Shown: positions 25,514 to 34,522, numbered from the stretch's first letter. The stretch: DNA of 64,000 nucleotides from Gloeobacter violaceus PCC 7421 (GCF_000011385.1 NC_005125.1:2852001-2916000), one strand, 5' to 3'. The notes: generated by a model from the letters alone, not told the origin. Numbers and translations are program-made.

Positions 25514-25636
25514 ATCGATTTTCTGCTTTTGCACCGCAGGCGGACCGCCCTCGAATTGCGTTCTGGCTATAGTTTCCAGGCCCAGGCGTTTTGCGCGCGG
25601 GTGCGCCCTACCCGGCAAATACCATCGGTGAATTTT

Positions 25637-27388
25637 ATGAACGTGACATTCCGGCAGTACCGGGAGTTTCTGTCGCTTTATCTGTGGCCGCAGTGGCCGC
25701 GGGTGCTGCTGTTGATCGCTTTGCTGCTGATCAGCGTCGGATTGCAGCTTGTCGGCCCCCAGGTGGTGCGCTTTTTTATCGACGCGGCCCTGGCTGGGTT
25801 ACCGCTGGCCACGCTGTTGGGGGCGGGGGCGGTGTTTTTGGCGGTCGGGCTGGTGCAGCAAATCTGCACCGTGGCGGTCACCTGGGTGGGTGAGAACGTC
25901 GGTTGGACTGCCACCAACCGTCTGCGCGCCGATTTGACCCGCCACTGCCTGGGGCTTGACATGGGTTTTCACCACGAGCGCACCCCGGGGGAACTGATCG
26001 AGCGCATCGACGGTGACGCCACGGCGCTATCGAACTTTTTTTCGCAGTTTCTTTTGCAGGTGGTCGGTTCGGCGCTGTTGCTGGTGGGAGTGGTGGCGGT
26101 GGTGGCGGTGGAGGACTGGCGCGCGGGGATTGCACTCGCGCTGTTTGTCGCCCTCAGCGCCCTGGCCCTGGCCAGAAGCCGCGACATCGCCGTGGAGGCG
26201 GTGCGCGAGGAACGCCAGGTGAGCGCCGAATTGTTCGGCTTTTTGGAGGAGCGGCTCGCCGGACTGGACGATGTGCGTGCCAACGGCGCCGGTCCTTACA
26301 CCATGCGCCGCTTCTGGCAGGTGATGGGGCGGCTGTTCGTGCGCGGCCGGCGAGCTTCGATGCGCCGCTCGCTCATCTGGCTTATCACCCTGGGACTTTT
26401 TACCCTCAGCTCGGTGCTCGCCTTCGGTCTGGGGGCTTACTTGTATTTGCTCGGAGCGATCACCCTCGGGACGGCCTATCTGTTTTTTCAGTACACCGAG
26501 CTGTTGCAAAGCCCTCTCGATCAACTGACCAGCGAATTGCAGGACCTGCAGCGGGCCGCGGCGAGCCTCGGGCGCATCGTGGAACTTTCGCAGATCCGAA
26601 GCCGCCTGGTAGAAGCCGCCGTGGGCAAAGGATCGCCGAGCGACGGTGCCCTCGCGGTGCGTTTCGAGGCCGTGGATTTTGCCTACGCCCCCGGCAAACC
26701 GGTAATCGAACAACTGAGCTTCGAGCTGCCCGCTGGACAGGTGCTGGGATTGCTCGGCCGCACCGGCAGCGGCAAGACCACCCTCACCCGGCTGCTCCTC
26801 AGGCTGTGGGAACCGCAGTCAGGTTGCGTCCGGCTGGGAGGCCTGGACGTGGGCACCCTGGGTGGGGCGGCGCTGCGCGAGCGCATCGGCGTGGTCACCC
26901 AGGATGTGCAGTTGTTTCGGGCGAGCGTGCGCGACAATGTCACGTTTTTTGACCCGACTGTTCCCGATGAGCGCATTCGCGAAGCTCTGGAGCAGGCGGA
27001 ATTGGGAATCTGGCTGGCGGGTCTGCCCCAGGGACTCGACACCGAACTGGCAAGCGGCGGTCGGGGCCTTTCGGCCGGGGAGGCGCAGCTATTGGCCTTT
27101 GCCCGCGTGCTGCTCAAAGAGCCGGGATTGGTCATCCTCGACGAACCCTCCTCCCGCCTCGACCCGGCCACCGAGGCGCGCATCGAGCGGGCCGTGCACC
27201 GTCTATTGGCCGGTCGCACCGGCATCATCATCGCCCACCGCCTGAGCACCGTCCGCCGCGTCGACCGGATTTTGATCCTGGAACGGGGCCGCATCCTCGA
27301 ATCGGGTCCGCGCGCCGAACTGGCGGCCGATCCCCGCTCGCGCTTCGCCCGGCTTTTGGCCACCGATCTGGAGGAAGTACTGGTATGA
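25637..27388 (+). CDS. ABC exporter half-transporter, subunit 1
   Basis: This encodes 583 residues. The N-terminal half is a six-helix ABC exporter membrane domain (about residues 18-300). The C-terminal half is the nucleotide-binding domain: Walker A GRTGSGKTT at about residue 375, a signature written LSAGE instead of LSGGQ, Walker B LVILDEPSS with the catalytic Glu, and the IIAHRLSTV switch His. The ATG at 25637 is chosen because the membrane domain begins there. It overlaps the next gene by four bases. With its partner it should form a heterodimeric exporter of unknown substrate. Confidence 0.9.
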   Translation: MNVTFRQYREFLSLYLWPQWPRVLLLIALLLISVGLQLVGPQVVRFFIDAALAGLPLATLLGAGAVFLAVGLVQQICTVAVTWVGENVGWTATNRLRADLTRHCLGLDMGFHHERTPGELIERIDGDATALSNFFSQFLLQVVGSALLLVGVVAVVAVEDWRAGIALALFVALSALALARSRDIAVEAVREERQVSAELFGFLEERLAGLDDVRANGAGPYTMRRFWQVMGRLFVRGRRASMRRSLIWLITLGLFTLSSVLAFGLGAYLYLLGAITLGTAYLFFQYTELLQSPLDQLTSELQDLQRAAASLGRIVELSQIRSRLVEAAVGKGSPSDGALAVRFEAVDFAYAPGKPVIEQLSFELPAGQVLGLLGRTGSGKTTLTRLLLRLWEPQSGCVRLGGLDVGTLGGAALRERIGVVTQDVQLFRASVRDNVTFFDPTVPDERIREALEQAELGIWLAGLPQGLDTELASGGRGLSAGEAQLLAFARVLLKEPGLVILDEPSSRLDPATEARIERAVHRLLAGRTGIIIAHRLSTVRRVDRILILERGRILESGPRAELAADPRSRFARLLATDLEEVLV

Positions 27389-29136
27389 GCACCTGGGGAT
27401 TTTTCGGGTACATCCTGCGCTATCGGCGGGGGCTATTTATCCTCAACGCCCTGGTGTGGGGAGCTTTTCACCTGCTCCCGCTCGCGGCGGGGTTGGTGAT
27501 CCAGGCGTTTTTCGACACCTTGGGCGCAGGCCGGAGCGCCACCGCCTCGGTCTGGACGCCGGTCGCCCTGCTGGTGGCCCTGGCGGTCGCCCGCATGGGC
27601 GCTTTTTGGGGCGGCTGGTATATCTGGGCAACGCTTTCCTACACGATCGCGGCCCTTTTGCGGGGCAACATCCTGGCCTGGTTGGTACAAGGGCCGGGTG
27701 CACGGGTGCTGCCCGGTTCTTCGGGAGAAGCAATCAGCCGTCTGCGCGACGACGTGCAGGAGGTGGTCGACTACCTCGAAAGCTGGGTGGACCTGTGGGG
27801 GGAAGCGCTCTTTGCGGTGCTCGCCCTCGCGGTGATGCTGAGCATCAACCCGGTGGTCACCGGGGCGGTCATCCTGCCGCTGGTGGGCTTTCTGGTCCTG
27901 GTGAACCTGCTGGGAGAGCGCCTGCGCCGCTACCGCGCCGAGAGCCGGGCCGCCACCGGCACGGTCACCGAATTTGTGGGTGAAATCTTTACGGCCGTGC
28001 AGGCGGTGAAACTCGCCGGAGCCGAGGAGCGGGTCATTGGGCGCTTCGGGCTCATCAACGACAGGCGGCGCCAAGCCAGTCTGCGCGACAACCTGTTTTC
28101 GCAACTGCTCGATTCGCTGGGTGAGACGGTCCTCAACGTCGGCATCGGCTGCATTTTGCTTCTGGCCGCTTCCTCGCTGCGCACAGGCACTTTCAGCGTG
28201 GGGGACTTTGCCCTGTTTGTCTCCTATCTGATTCGCCTCACCGACAAGATGTATTCCTTCGGCCATACGATTGCCGACCACAAAAAAGTGGGCGTTTCCT
28301 TCGGGCGCCTCACCGAGATGCTGGCCGGGACGGACCCCAAAGCGCTGGTGGCCCCCGACCCCGTCTACCTCGGTGCGGTGCTGCCCGCGGTGATTCCGGC
28401 CGAGCGCTGCGAGACTTTCGAGTCGCTGGAGGTGCGGGATCTGGCCTACCGCCACCAGGGTAGCGAGCGGGGGATCGCGGGAATGTCCTTCGCGGTGCCG
28501 CGCGGCTCCTTCACGGTGATCACCGGCCGCATCGGCGCCGGAAAAACGACTTTGCTGCGGGTGCTTCTCGGCCTGCTGCCGCGCGAATCTGGCGAAATCT
28601 ATTGGAACGGCTCGCTGGTAACCGACCCGGCCTCGTTTCTCATTCCGCCGCGCTGCGCCTACACGCCGCAGGTGCCGCGGCTATTTAGCGAGACCCTTGA
28701 GGATAACCTGTTGCAAGGATTTTCCGCCCAGGAAGATGGCCGCCTCGCGCGCTCGATCCACACGGCGGTCCTGGAGCAGGATGTCGAGCGGCTGGAGCGC
28801 CGGTTGGAGACGGTGGTGGGTCCGCGCGGCGTCAAACTCTCCGGCGGCCAGGTGCAGCGCTCCGCCGCCGCCCGCATGTTCGTGCGCGACGCCCAAGTGC
28901 TCGTCTTCGACGATCTGTCCAGTGCTCTGGATGTCGAGACCGAAAGCCGACTGTGGGAGCGGCTGTTCGTGCGGACGAATCTGACCTGTCTGGTGGTCTC
29001 CCACCGCCGCGCCGCCTTGCGCCGGGCCGACCAAATTCTGCTCGTCGACGCAGGCCGCCTGATTGCCCGGGGCGATCTTGCAACACTGCTTGCCACCTGC
29101 CCCCAGATGCGCGAATTGTGGGAGACGGATAGTTAG
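27385..29136 (+). CDS. ABC exporter half-transporter, subunit 2 (degenerate catalytic site)
   Basis: This encodes 583 residues with the same architecture as the preceding gene. Walker A is GRIGAGKTT and the signature is a canonical LSGGQ. Walker B reads VLVFDDLSS, with Asp in place of the catalytic Glu, followed by the D-loop ALD and the switch His in VVSHRRAAL. In heterodimeric exporters one degenerate and one active ATP site are usual; here the loss of Glu in this subunit and the altered LSAGE in the other fit a pair with one weak site. Translational coupling (ATGA overlap) supports equal amounts of both. Confidence 0.9.
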   Translation: MSTWGFFGYILRYRRGLFILNALVWGAFHLLPLAAGLVIQAFFDTLGAGRSATASVWTPVALLVALAVARMGAFWGGWYIWATLSYTIAALLRGNILAWLVQGPGARVLPGSSGEAISRLRDDVQEVVDYLESWVDLWGEALFAVLALAVMLSINPVVTGAVILPLVGFLVLVNLLGERLRRYRAESRAATGTVTEFVGEIFTAVQAVKLAGAEERVIGRFGLINDRRRQASLRDNLFSQLLDSLGETVLNVGIGCILLLAASSLRTGTFSVGDFALFVSYLIRLTDKMYSFGHTIADHKKVGVSFGRLTEMLAGTDPKALVAPDPVYLGAVLPAVIPAERCETFESLEVRDLAYRHQGSERGIAGMSFAVPRGSFTVITGRIGAGKTTLLRVLLGLLPRESGEIYWNGSLVTDPASFLIPPRCAYTPQVPRLFSETLEDNLLQGFSAQEDGRLARSIHTAVLEQDVERLERRLETVVGPRGVKLSGGQVQRSAAARMFVRDAQVLVFDDLSSALDVETESRLWERLFVRTNLTCLVVSHRRAALRRADQILLVDAGRLIARGDLATLLATCPQMRELWETDS

Positions 29137-29192
29137 CGGCAGTGCCTCCAAGCGCAGGATGCATGGTGCGCACAGGCCAAGTGTCTTCAGGA

Positions 29193-29267
29193 TCAAATGG
29201 AAATCGCCGGCAAAATGACCAGCAGCGTCAGCAGCAGCGTGATCCCACCCCACTGTTGCCTGGTCAT
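29193..29267 (-). CDS. Putative 24-residue single-helix membrane peptide
   Basis: On the minus strand an ATG at 29267 is preceded by GAGGAG at a 7-base spacing, an excellent ribosome-binding site. The frame gives 24 residues: a short polar start (MTRQQWGG) and then one hydrophobic helix (ITLLLTLLVILPAISI) up to the stop. It lies in a gap between convergent genes, so it is not a shadow of another gene. It resembles tiny membrane subunits or small stress proteins in design, but I recognise no photosystem or cytochrome subunit. Confidence 0.4.
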   Translation of the reverse strand: MTRQQWGGITLLLTLLVILPAISI

Positions 29268-29366
29268 TGCCTAGCTCCTCAAGTGATCGCGCGTGTGCAA
29301 CAGCATAGATCCCACAAATTCGGACTTCAGGAGCGCTTTACCACACCGCAGGGGTGAGCCCGAACT

Positions 29367-30500
29367 TTAGGGCAGGATGGCAGGGGTCAGAATTGAAGTG
29401 AAGCCCAGCTGTGCGACTTTTGCGGCGGCGGGTTGGGCTTTTTCCCGGGTACTGTAAAGACCAACTTGTACATGGGGTTTGCCCCGGTGCTGACGGTAGA
29501 AAATCCCGCGATCGACGCGGCGCAATTTGGCCAGACCGGCCGGCCCCGGATCGGCCACCAGTAGATACGTTCTTCCACTCCAGGGGGGCGGTGGCGGGGA
29601 GACGGCAGCGGGTGGGGAGGGAGCTGCAGACTTACCGATGAGCGGCGGCGGTTGCTGCACCGGGGGCGGGACCATCGGAACCGACGACGGCGTATTTGCA
29701 CTGGGCCGGGGAGCTTGCAGCGCGACCACACCCACCGCCAAAAGTCCGGCCGCCACCGCCGCCGGTCCCAGCCAAACCGGCAGCCGAGGAGGGCGCCGGG
29801 TCGGCGCGAGCACCGCCGCCGACTGGGGCTGCTGTTCCTGCTCGCGCTCCTCCCGTTCGCGCCGCCAGGACTCAAAGGCGGCCAGTTCTTCATCAGTATT
29901 CGGATAAAGCCAGGGCACCAGGCTCAAACAGTCGAGCGCTTCGCTCAGGTACACCGCGCGCACCGGCGCAGGTATCCCCACCAGCAGCTTCTGCTGTGCC
30001 TGCTCGTAGCGGATGGCCACCTGGACCGGATGGGTCGGCAGTTGCCGCTCGCTGAAAAACCTGGCAATATCCTCCGGCGATCGCCGCTCCACCTCGACGA
30101 ACACCAGCACCAGCCGCATCGGCGCGGGCAACTCCCGCCAGGCACGCCTCAAATACCAGGCAAGCGGCGCCGGCAAAAAAACGTCGCCCGGCACCGGCGG
30201 GGCGTTCTCGGCCGGCCGCTCGGCCAACCGCTCCAGCCACCCGGCCACCGGCAGCGGCCGTGCCGCCCCGGCCTCCAACTCGGCAAACGCGGCAAACCAG
30301 ACTTGCTGATGGGCCTCCCGCCGCCGCCCCGGTTCCACCCCGGCAAGCAGCCTGCGCACCAGGCCGTCGAAGCGGCGGTGCAGCGCGCACAGGTGCAGAG
30401 GCGATGCGCCCGCCCCGACAACCAACTGCTCGTCGCTGCAATCGGCCAGCGGCCCCTGCGCCAGGATCTGCTCCTCACCGGAGACTGGGAGATTGCTCAT
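29367..30500 (-). CDS. Single-pass membrane protein with a C-terminal SPOR-like domain
   Basis: This encodes 377 residues. The N-terminal 210 residues are soluble and helical and vaguely recall sigma-factor-like or anti-sigma-like domains (LHRRFDGLVRRLLAGVEPGR; RLVLVFVEVERRSPEDIARF), with no clear DNA-binding motif. One membrane helix follows (LGPAAVAAGLLAVGVVAL), then a Pro-rich linker. The C-terminal 70 residues (GIFYRQHRGKPHVQVGLYST, KAQPAAAKVAQLGF) look like a SPOR peptidoglycan-binding domain. A role at the cell envelope is likely; the cytoplasmic part is unassigned. Confidence 0.6.
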   Translation of the reverse strand: MSNLPVSGEEQILAQGPLADCSDEQLVVGAGASPLHLCALHRRFDGLVRRLLAGVEPGRRREAHQQVWFAAFAELEAGAARPLPVAGWLERLAERPAENAPPVPGDVFLPAPLAWYLRRAWRELPAPMRLVLVFVEVERRSPEDIARFFSERQLPTHPVQVAIRYEQAQQKLLVGIPAPVRAVYLSEALDCLSLVPWLYPNTDEELAAFESWRREREEREQEQQPQSAAVLAPTRRPPRLPVWLGPAAVAAGLLAVGVVALQAPRPSANTPSSVPMVPPPVQQPPPLIGKSAAPSPPAAVSPPPPPWSGRTYLLVADPGPAGLAKLRRVDRGIFYRQHRGKPHVQVGLYSTREKAQPAAAKVAQLGFTSILTPAILP

Positions 30501-30627
30501 ACAATGGACCGGTCGTTGTGCGGCCCTATGCTAGCAGAGCCTCGCCACGCACTTCGCAATGGGGCTGTAGTAGTATTTGTTACAGTTCCCAACTTCACAC
30601 CGGCCAAAACGCAGGAGCACCTTATTC

Positions 30628-31089
30628 ATGGATTTGCTGAGCGATAAGTACCTACGCTTGAGCAAGGCTTACATTCAACTGGACGAACGCCACACCACGC
30701 TGGTAGACGAACACACCGAACTGAAGCGCAAATTTTTGCATTTGCTCGGCCAGTTTCAGCAGGCGCAACAGGCCCTAAGCGGCCTGCAGGGCGAACATGC
30801 CGCCCTTCGACACGAGTATGCAGCTTTGAGCGAATTTAAAACCCTGATGGAGCCCGCCAACGTGCAGGCGCTCGAAGAGGCCCTCCAGGCGGCGGCAGGG
30901 CTCGCATCGCTCGCGGTGGCCGAGGCGGACAGCGAGCTTTCGGCGGCGGAGCAGGCGATTGCCGCCTACGACGTCAACTTGATCGACTCCGGGGCACAGC
31001 TGGATCTCTCGACATTCGCCCCAGGAGGTGCATCCCGGCGCCTGGGCGAAGACCTGGTCTTCGAAGTGCCTTCTGAAAACGCCGCTTAA
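30628..31089 (+). CDS. Coiled-coil protein upstream of the STAND NTPase
   Basis: This encodes 153 residues. It starts MDLLSDKYLRLSKAYIQLDE and continues as a long amphipathic helix with heptads up to about residue 65, then an Ala- and Glu-rich helix (ALEEALQAAAGLASLAVAEA). There is no signal peptide. I chose the ATG at 30628, where the first helix begins. It lies 69 bases upstream of the STAND gene on the same strand, with a hairpin between the two. It may be a partner of that protein, but the family is unknown to me. Confidence 0.6.
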   Translation: MDLLSDKYLRLSKAYIQLDERHTTLVDEHTELKRKFLHLLGQFQQAQQALSGLQGEHAALRHEYAALSEFKTLMEPANVQALEEALQAAAGLASLAVAEADSELSAAEQAIAAYDVNLIDSGAQLDLSTFAPGGASRRLGEDLVFEVPSENAA

Positions 31090-31109
31090 ACCCCGACAGA
31101 CAATGCGCG

Positions 31110-31136
31110 CAGTGCCCGAAGCGAATTCGGGCACTG
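31110..31136 (+). terminator. Perfect 11-bp hairpin (terminator or attenuator)
   Basis: CAGTGCCCGAA and TTCGGGCACTG pair perfectly over 11 bases around a 5-base loop and are followed by CTTTTG. It sits between the coiled-coil gene and the STAND gene. The T run is short, so it may stop only part of the transcripts and reduce STAND expression relative to the upstream gene. Confidence 0.55.
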
Positions 31137-31158
31137 CTTTTGAACTGGAGAATGGACC

Positions 31159-33453
31159 ATGCAAGAGGCTTTCGGCAACCTGACGCGCGAGTACAAGCGG
31201 GCGCGGGCGTTGCTTGACGAACTGGACGACGCCATCGACGACATCGAAAAGCAGCGCCATCCGGTCCTGCTCGATCAAAGCAAAAAACTCGGAAGACAGC
31301 TGCGCCTGGCGCGCGTGTTGCTGCATGACCTGGACGGCTTGGCCGCCGACTATCCGATGAGCTCCGCCCTCAAAGAGCTGCTCATCGACGTGGACCGGCA
31401 ACTCGACCGCTGCGACCGCCTGGAGGATTGCCTGACACGGTTGGCCCCGGCGACGGCGGTTCCGGCCGCCAACCTTGCCCCCCTGGTCGACAATTTACCG
31501 CCCGGCGACCTGTTCGTGGGGCGGGAGGCAGAAATTGCCCAGTGTCTGGAGGGGCTCAGCCCCCAGGAGCGCGGCTGGGGAGTGGTGATCGACGGGCAGG
31601 GGGGACTGGGAAAGACCTCGCTGGCGCTCGCGGTGGCTCACTTCTGCCGCCGCGAAGGCTGCTTCGGCGCCTACCTGTGGGTGAGTGCCAAGACGACGGT
31701 GCTCACCCCCCGCGGCGTCCAAAAGGACACCCTGGCTCCGACTTCCCTCGATGCGCTGCTCGACGAGTTGGGCCGGCTGCTGGGCACCGAGGTGCACCGG
31801 CTGAGTTCCACTGCACAAAAGCGCCAGCACCTGGAACGCACCTTGCAGGGAACCCGCGCCCTGCTGGTGCTCGACAATCTCGAAACGCTGAGCGCCGAGG
31901 ACCGCCAGGAGGTGGGCGAATTTCTCAGGCGCCTGCCGCGCGACTGCAAGGCAATCGTCACCAGCCGCCGCCGCTCCGGCGAGAGTGCGGTGACCGTCCG
32001 CCTCGACCGTCTGCCCTGGCAGACGGCCCAGGAATTGTTCGGTCGCCTGGCCGAGGGCGATGCGGCCGTGCGCGAACTGGTCGACACCCTGGGCGAAGTG
32101 GGCACCCAGAAACTGTACGAAGCGGCGGGCGGTTCGCCGCTGGCCCTGCGCTGGACTGTGCGCCTGATGACCGAAAAAGACTACAGCTGCGCACGGGTAC
32201 TGGATCTGCTCGGCCAGGCCGCCATGACCAGCGACCTGCACGGCTTTGTCTTTGCCGAGGCGCTCGAGCAGACAAGCCCGGCCGACCAGCGGGTGTTCGC
32301 GGCCCTGGCGCTGTTTCGCGCCCCGGCGTCGCTGGATTTGCTCACGGCGGCAAGCGGCCTGGACGGCGAGACGGTGCGCACCGCCTGCGAGCGGTTGGTG
32401 CAGTTGTCCCTCGCCGAGAGCGAGGCGGAGCACGAGCGCTTTCACCTGTTGCCCCTGACCCGTGCCCTGGCGCGCACCCGCGTCGACACCGAGACGGGCT
32501 TTCGTTACGCCCAGGCCTGGCTCGCCTTCGCCCGCGCCCACGGCGGCGACCATCCCGAGGATTTTGCCGGTTACGAGCGGCTGGAATCGGAGTGGCCCAA
32601 CCTCGAAGGCTGCTTGATGTGGTTGCAGGAGACGGGCGGCAACGGCTTCACACCCTTGCAAAAGCGTGCCGCCGCGATGCTGCCAGAGCTGATTCGAGCG
32701 CTGCGGCGGTTTTTGTGGTTTCGCGGTTACTGGAACGAGCTGGTGCAGATCGGCAAACAGGGCTTCGACCTCGCCACCGCCACCGAGCAGTGGCTGGGGG
32801 CGGTGTGGTGCGCCCAGTGCCTGGTGTGGGTCTACGGCCCTTACGCGCGCAACGAACCGGAGGAGGCCGAGCGCTGGATGCAGCGACTGTTGTACGCGGC
32901 GGCCCAGTGCGGCATCAAAGACGAGGTCGATGTCTACCGGCAGCGCTGGGAGGGTCTGCGCGCCCGGGCGCTGGGCGATTACGACCGCGCCGAGGTGCAC
33001 CTGCAGGCGGTGCTCTACTACTGCCGCGCCCAAGGGAGCGTGCGCCAGCTGGCCACCGTCCTCAACGACCTGGGCAGCGTCGCCTGCGATCGCAAAGAGT
33101 ACGATCGCGCCCACGCCTATTACCACCAGGCCTACGCCCAGGCCCACAAGCTGCAGGAGGAGCGCGCAAGCATCGCCCTCAACCTGGGTCTGGTCGCCCT
33201 GCACCGGCAGGATCTGCCCCTGGCGCAGCGCTGGCTGCAAGAAGGACTGGGACTGGCCGAGGCCATCCACCGCCGGGATCTGGTGGCCGAAGGCCATTTT
33301 CGGCTTGCCCGGGTTCTGGCCCGCCTCGACCGCCGCTCCGAGGCGCGGGATCTGGCCGAGCAGGCCCTCACCACCTTCGAGCGTCTGCGGCACACCAGTT
33401 TGGAAGCGGCGCGCGAACTGAGCCGGGAACTGGCCCAGGAGCGGGCCGACTAG
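31159..33453 (+). CDS. STAND-class NTPase (NB-ARC plus TPR)
   Basis: This encodes 764 residues. The N-terminal 110 residues are a charged helical domain without a recognised effector fold. The NB-ARC-type ATPase follows: VIDGQGGLGKTSLAL (Walker A, about residue 143), ALLVLDNLETL (Walker B, about 233) and the sensor KAIVTSRRRSG. The region 390-500 is winged-helix-like. The last 200 residues are TPR repeats (VLNDLGSVACDRKEYDRAHA; ASIALNLGLVALHRQDLPLA). Such proteins are signalling switches that oligomerise on ligand binding, and several defend bacteria against phage (Avs type). No known nuclease or protease effector is fused here. Confidence 0.82.
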   Translation: MQEAFGNLTREYKRARALLDELDDAIDDIEKQRHPVLLDQSKKLGRQLRLARVLLHDLDGLAADYPMSSALKELLIDVDRQLDRCDRLEDCLTRLAPATAVPAANLAPLVDNLPPGDLFVGREAEIAQCLEGLSPQERGWGVVIDGQGGLGKTSLALAVAHFCRREGCFGAYLWVSAKTTVLTPRGVQKDTLAPTSLDALLDELGRLLGTEVHRLSSTAQKRQHLERTLQGTRALLVLDNLETLSAEDRQEVGEFLRRLPRDCKAIVTSRRRSGESAVTVRLDRLPWQTAQELFGRLAEGDAAVRELVDTLGEVGTQKLYEAAGGSPLALRWTVRLMTEKDYSCARVLDLLGQAAMTSDLHGFVFAEALEQTSPADQRVFAALALFRAPASLDLLTAASGLDGETVRTACERLVQLSLAESEAEHERFHLLPLTRALARTRVDTETGFRYAQAWLAFARAHGGDHPEDFAGYERLESEWPNLEGCLMWLQETGGNGFTPLQKRAAAMLPELIRALRRFLWFRGYWNELVQIGKQGFDLATATEQWLGAVWCAQCLVWVYGPYARNEPEEAERWMQRLLYAAAQCGIKDEVDVYRQRWEGLRARALGDYDRAEVHLQAVLYYCRAQGSVRQLATVLNDLGSVACDRKEYDRAHAYYHQAYAQAHKLQEERASIALNLGLVALHRQDLPLAQRWLQEGLGLAEAIHRRDLVAEGHFRLARVLARLDRRSEARDLAEQALTTFERLRHTSLEAARELSRELAQERAD

Positions 33454-33522
33454 GGGCGCTCTTTGCCTATTCGTGGGCTTGTGTGCTAGCAATAAGCATA
33501 GTGTGCACTTGTAGAGCAGCTT

Positions 33523-33891
33523 ATGGTCGCTTTGTCGCCTTTCCTGGAAGCCGTAGTGGAACCAGGGTCGGGATGGATCTCTCCGCAGCGTATGAGTGGG
33601 GCCATGAAGCTGCCGATGACGGACCTTGCGAAAATCGTGCACTTGCACCGCAACACCCTCAGCCGTCGGCCGCAATCGCCTGAGGTGCAGAGCAGGCTCG
33701 GGCGGGTGGCCAAGATCATCGCCCGCGCCGCCGCAATGATTGGGGGGGAGGCGAACCGGGCTGTGATCTGGTTTCGCTTTGAGCCGCTACCGGGCTTTGA
33801 CCACAAAACTGCGGCGCAACTGGTGGCTGAGGGGCACGCTGATGCAGTGGAGACCTACCTCGATATGCTTGACGACGGGGTATACGCTTGA
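33523..33891 (+). CDS. Xre/MbcA/ParS-type antitoxin
   Basis: This encodes 122 residues. A degenerate helix-turn-helix region (MTDLAKIVHLHRNTLSRRPQ) is followed by the DUF2384 (Xre/MbcA/ParS toxin-binding) layout, VQSRLGRVAKIIARAAAMIG, and by the C-terminal ADAVETYLDMLDDGVYA segment. It directly precedes and overlaps the RES toxin gene by four bases. It should bind and block the toxin and repress the promoter of the pair. Confidence 0.88.
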   Translation: MVALSPFLEAVVEPGSGWISPQRMSGAMKLPMTDLAKIVHLHRNTLSRRPQSPEVQSRLGRVAKIIARAAAMIGGEANRAVIWFRFEPLPGFDHKTAAQLVAEGHADAVETYLDMLDDGVYA

Positions 33892-34445
33892 ACTTCGGTG
33901 CCGAAGCCGGAGCGGCCCTTCCCCTGCGCGCCTGCTTGTTGTACGAGAAAAGGTGCTGGCGCATCCTTGCCCCGAGATGGGCGTATCAACCACTCTCGGG
34001 GGAGGGGGCGGCCCGCAATGGCGGCAGGTGGAATCCCAAAGGCGTGCCTGCTTTGTATCTCTCCGAATCCATCGACACAGCGTTCGCGGAGTATCAGCAG
34101 ACACTGTACGTGCGACCGGGCACGTTTTGCGCCTACCGCCTTCTGGTGGCGGGCGTGGTAGATCTGTGTGATCCCACGGTGCTCGTTGAACTTGGGGTAA
34201 ACGAGGAAACTTTGCCATGCGCGTGGAGGGAAATCGCCCTTATTCGCAAGGACACTCCCCCGACCTGGACGCTCGCAAGCAAGCTGTTTGCGGCCGGGGC
34301 CAGCGGTGTGCGGGTGCCGTCGGCCCAGTTCAATGGCGGAATCAACATCGTGCTGTGGCGATGGAACGATGCACCCGAAAGACAGGTGGAAGTCCTCGAT
34401 CCCATTGGCGATCTGCCGAAAGATCAACGCTCGTGGAGTCCCTAA
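33888..34445 (+). CDS. RES-domain toxin (NAD+ phosphorylase family)
   Basis: This encodes 185 residues. The RES fold is shown by the Arg in CWRILAPRWAY, then GEGAARNGGRWNPKGVPALY with the R..GRWN motif, LYLSESIDTAFAEYQQ, and the C-terminal GINIVLW segment. RES toxins such as MbcT deplete NAD+ by phosphorolysis. Translation starts at a TTG that overlaps the antitoxin stop, a coupled arrangement that keeps the toxin low relative to the antitoxin. Confidence 0.9.
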   Translation: MNFGAEAGAALPLRACLLYEKRCWRILAPRWAYQPLSGEGAARNGGRWNPKGVPALYLSESIDTAFAEYQQTLYVRPGTFCAYRLLVAGVVDLCDPTVLVELGVNEETLPCAWREIALIRKDTPPTWTLASKLFAAGASGVRVPSAQFNGGINIVLWRWNDAPERQVEVLDPIGDLPKDQRSWSP

Positions 34446-34522
34446 CAGCAATCACCCCCACCAATATTGATGTAACTCTGCATGTCACGATTTCCGGAAC
34501 TTCGGATTTCAAAAAGGAGCTT

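Larger units (their letters stand above)
25120..25636. other. Long intergenic region upstream of the ABC exporter
   Basis: About 517 bases separate the divergent acyltransferase and ABC genes. The region holds a promoter-like sequence at 25364-25393 and a 22-codon leader frame with a strong ribosome-binding site at 25445-25513. The remaining 120 bases before the ABC start have no recognisable element. It is likely a regulated 5' leader. Confidence 0.4.

Noticed and set aside
31495-33675. A 726-codon open frame on the minus strand.
   Set aside because: It lies antisense to the STAND NTPase, whose motifs are intact. Its translation shows no domain and only the composition expected from GC-rich third positions.
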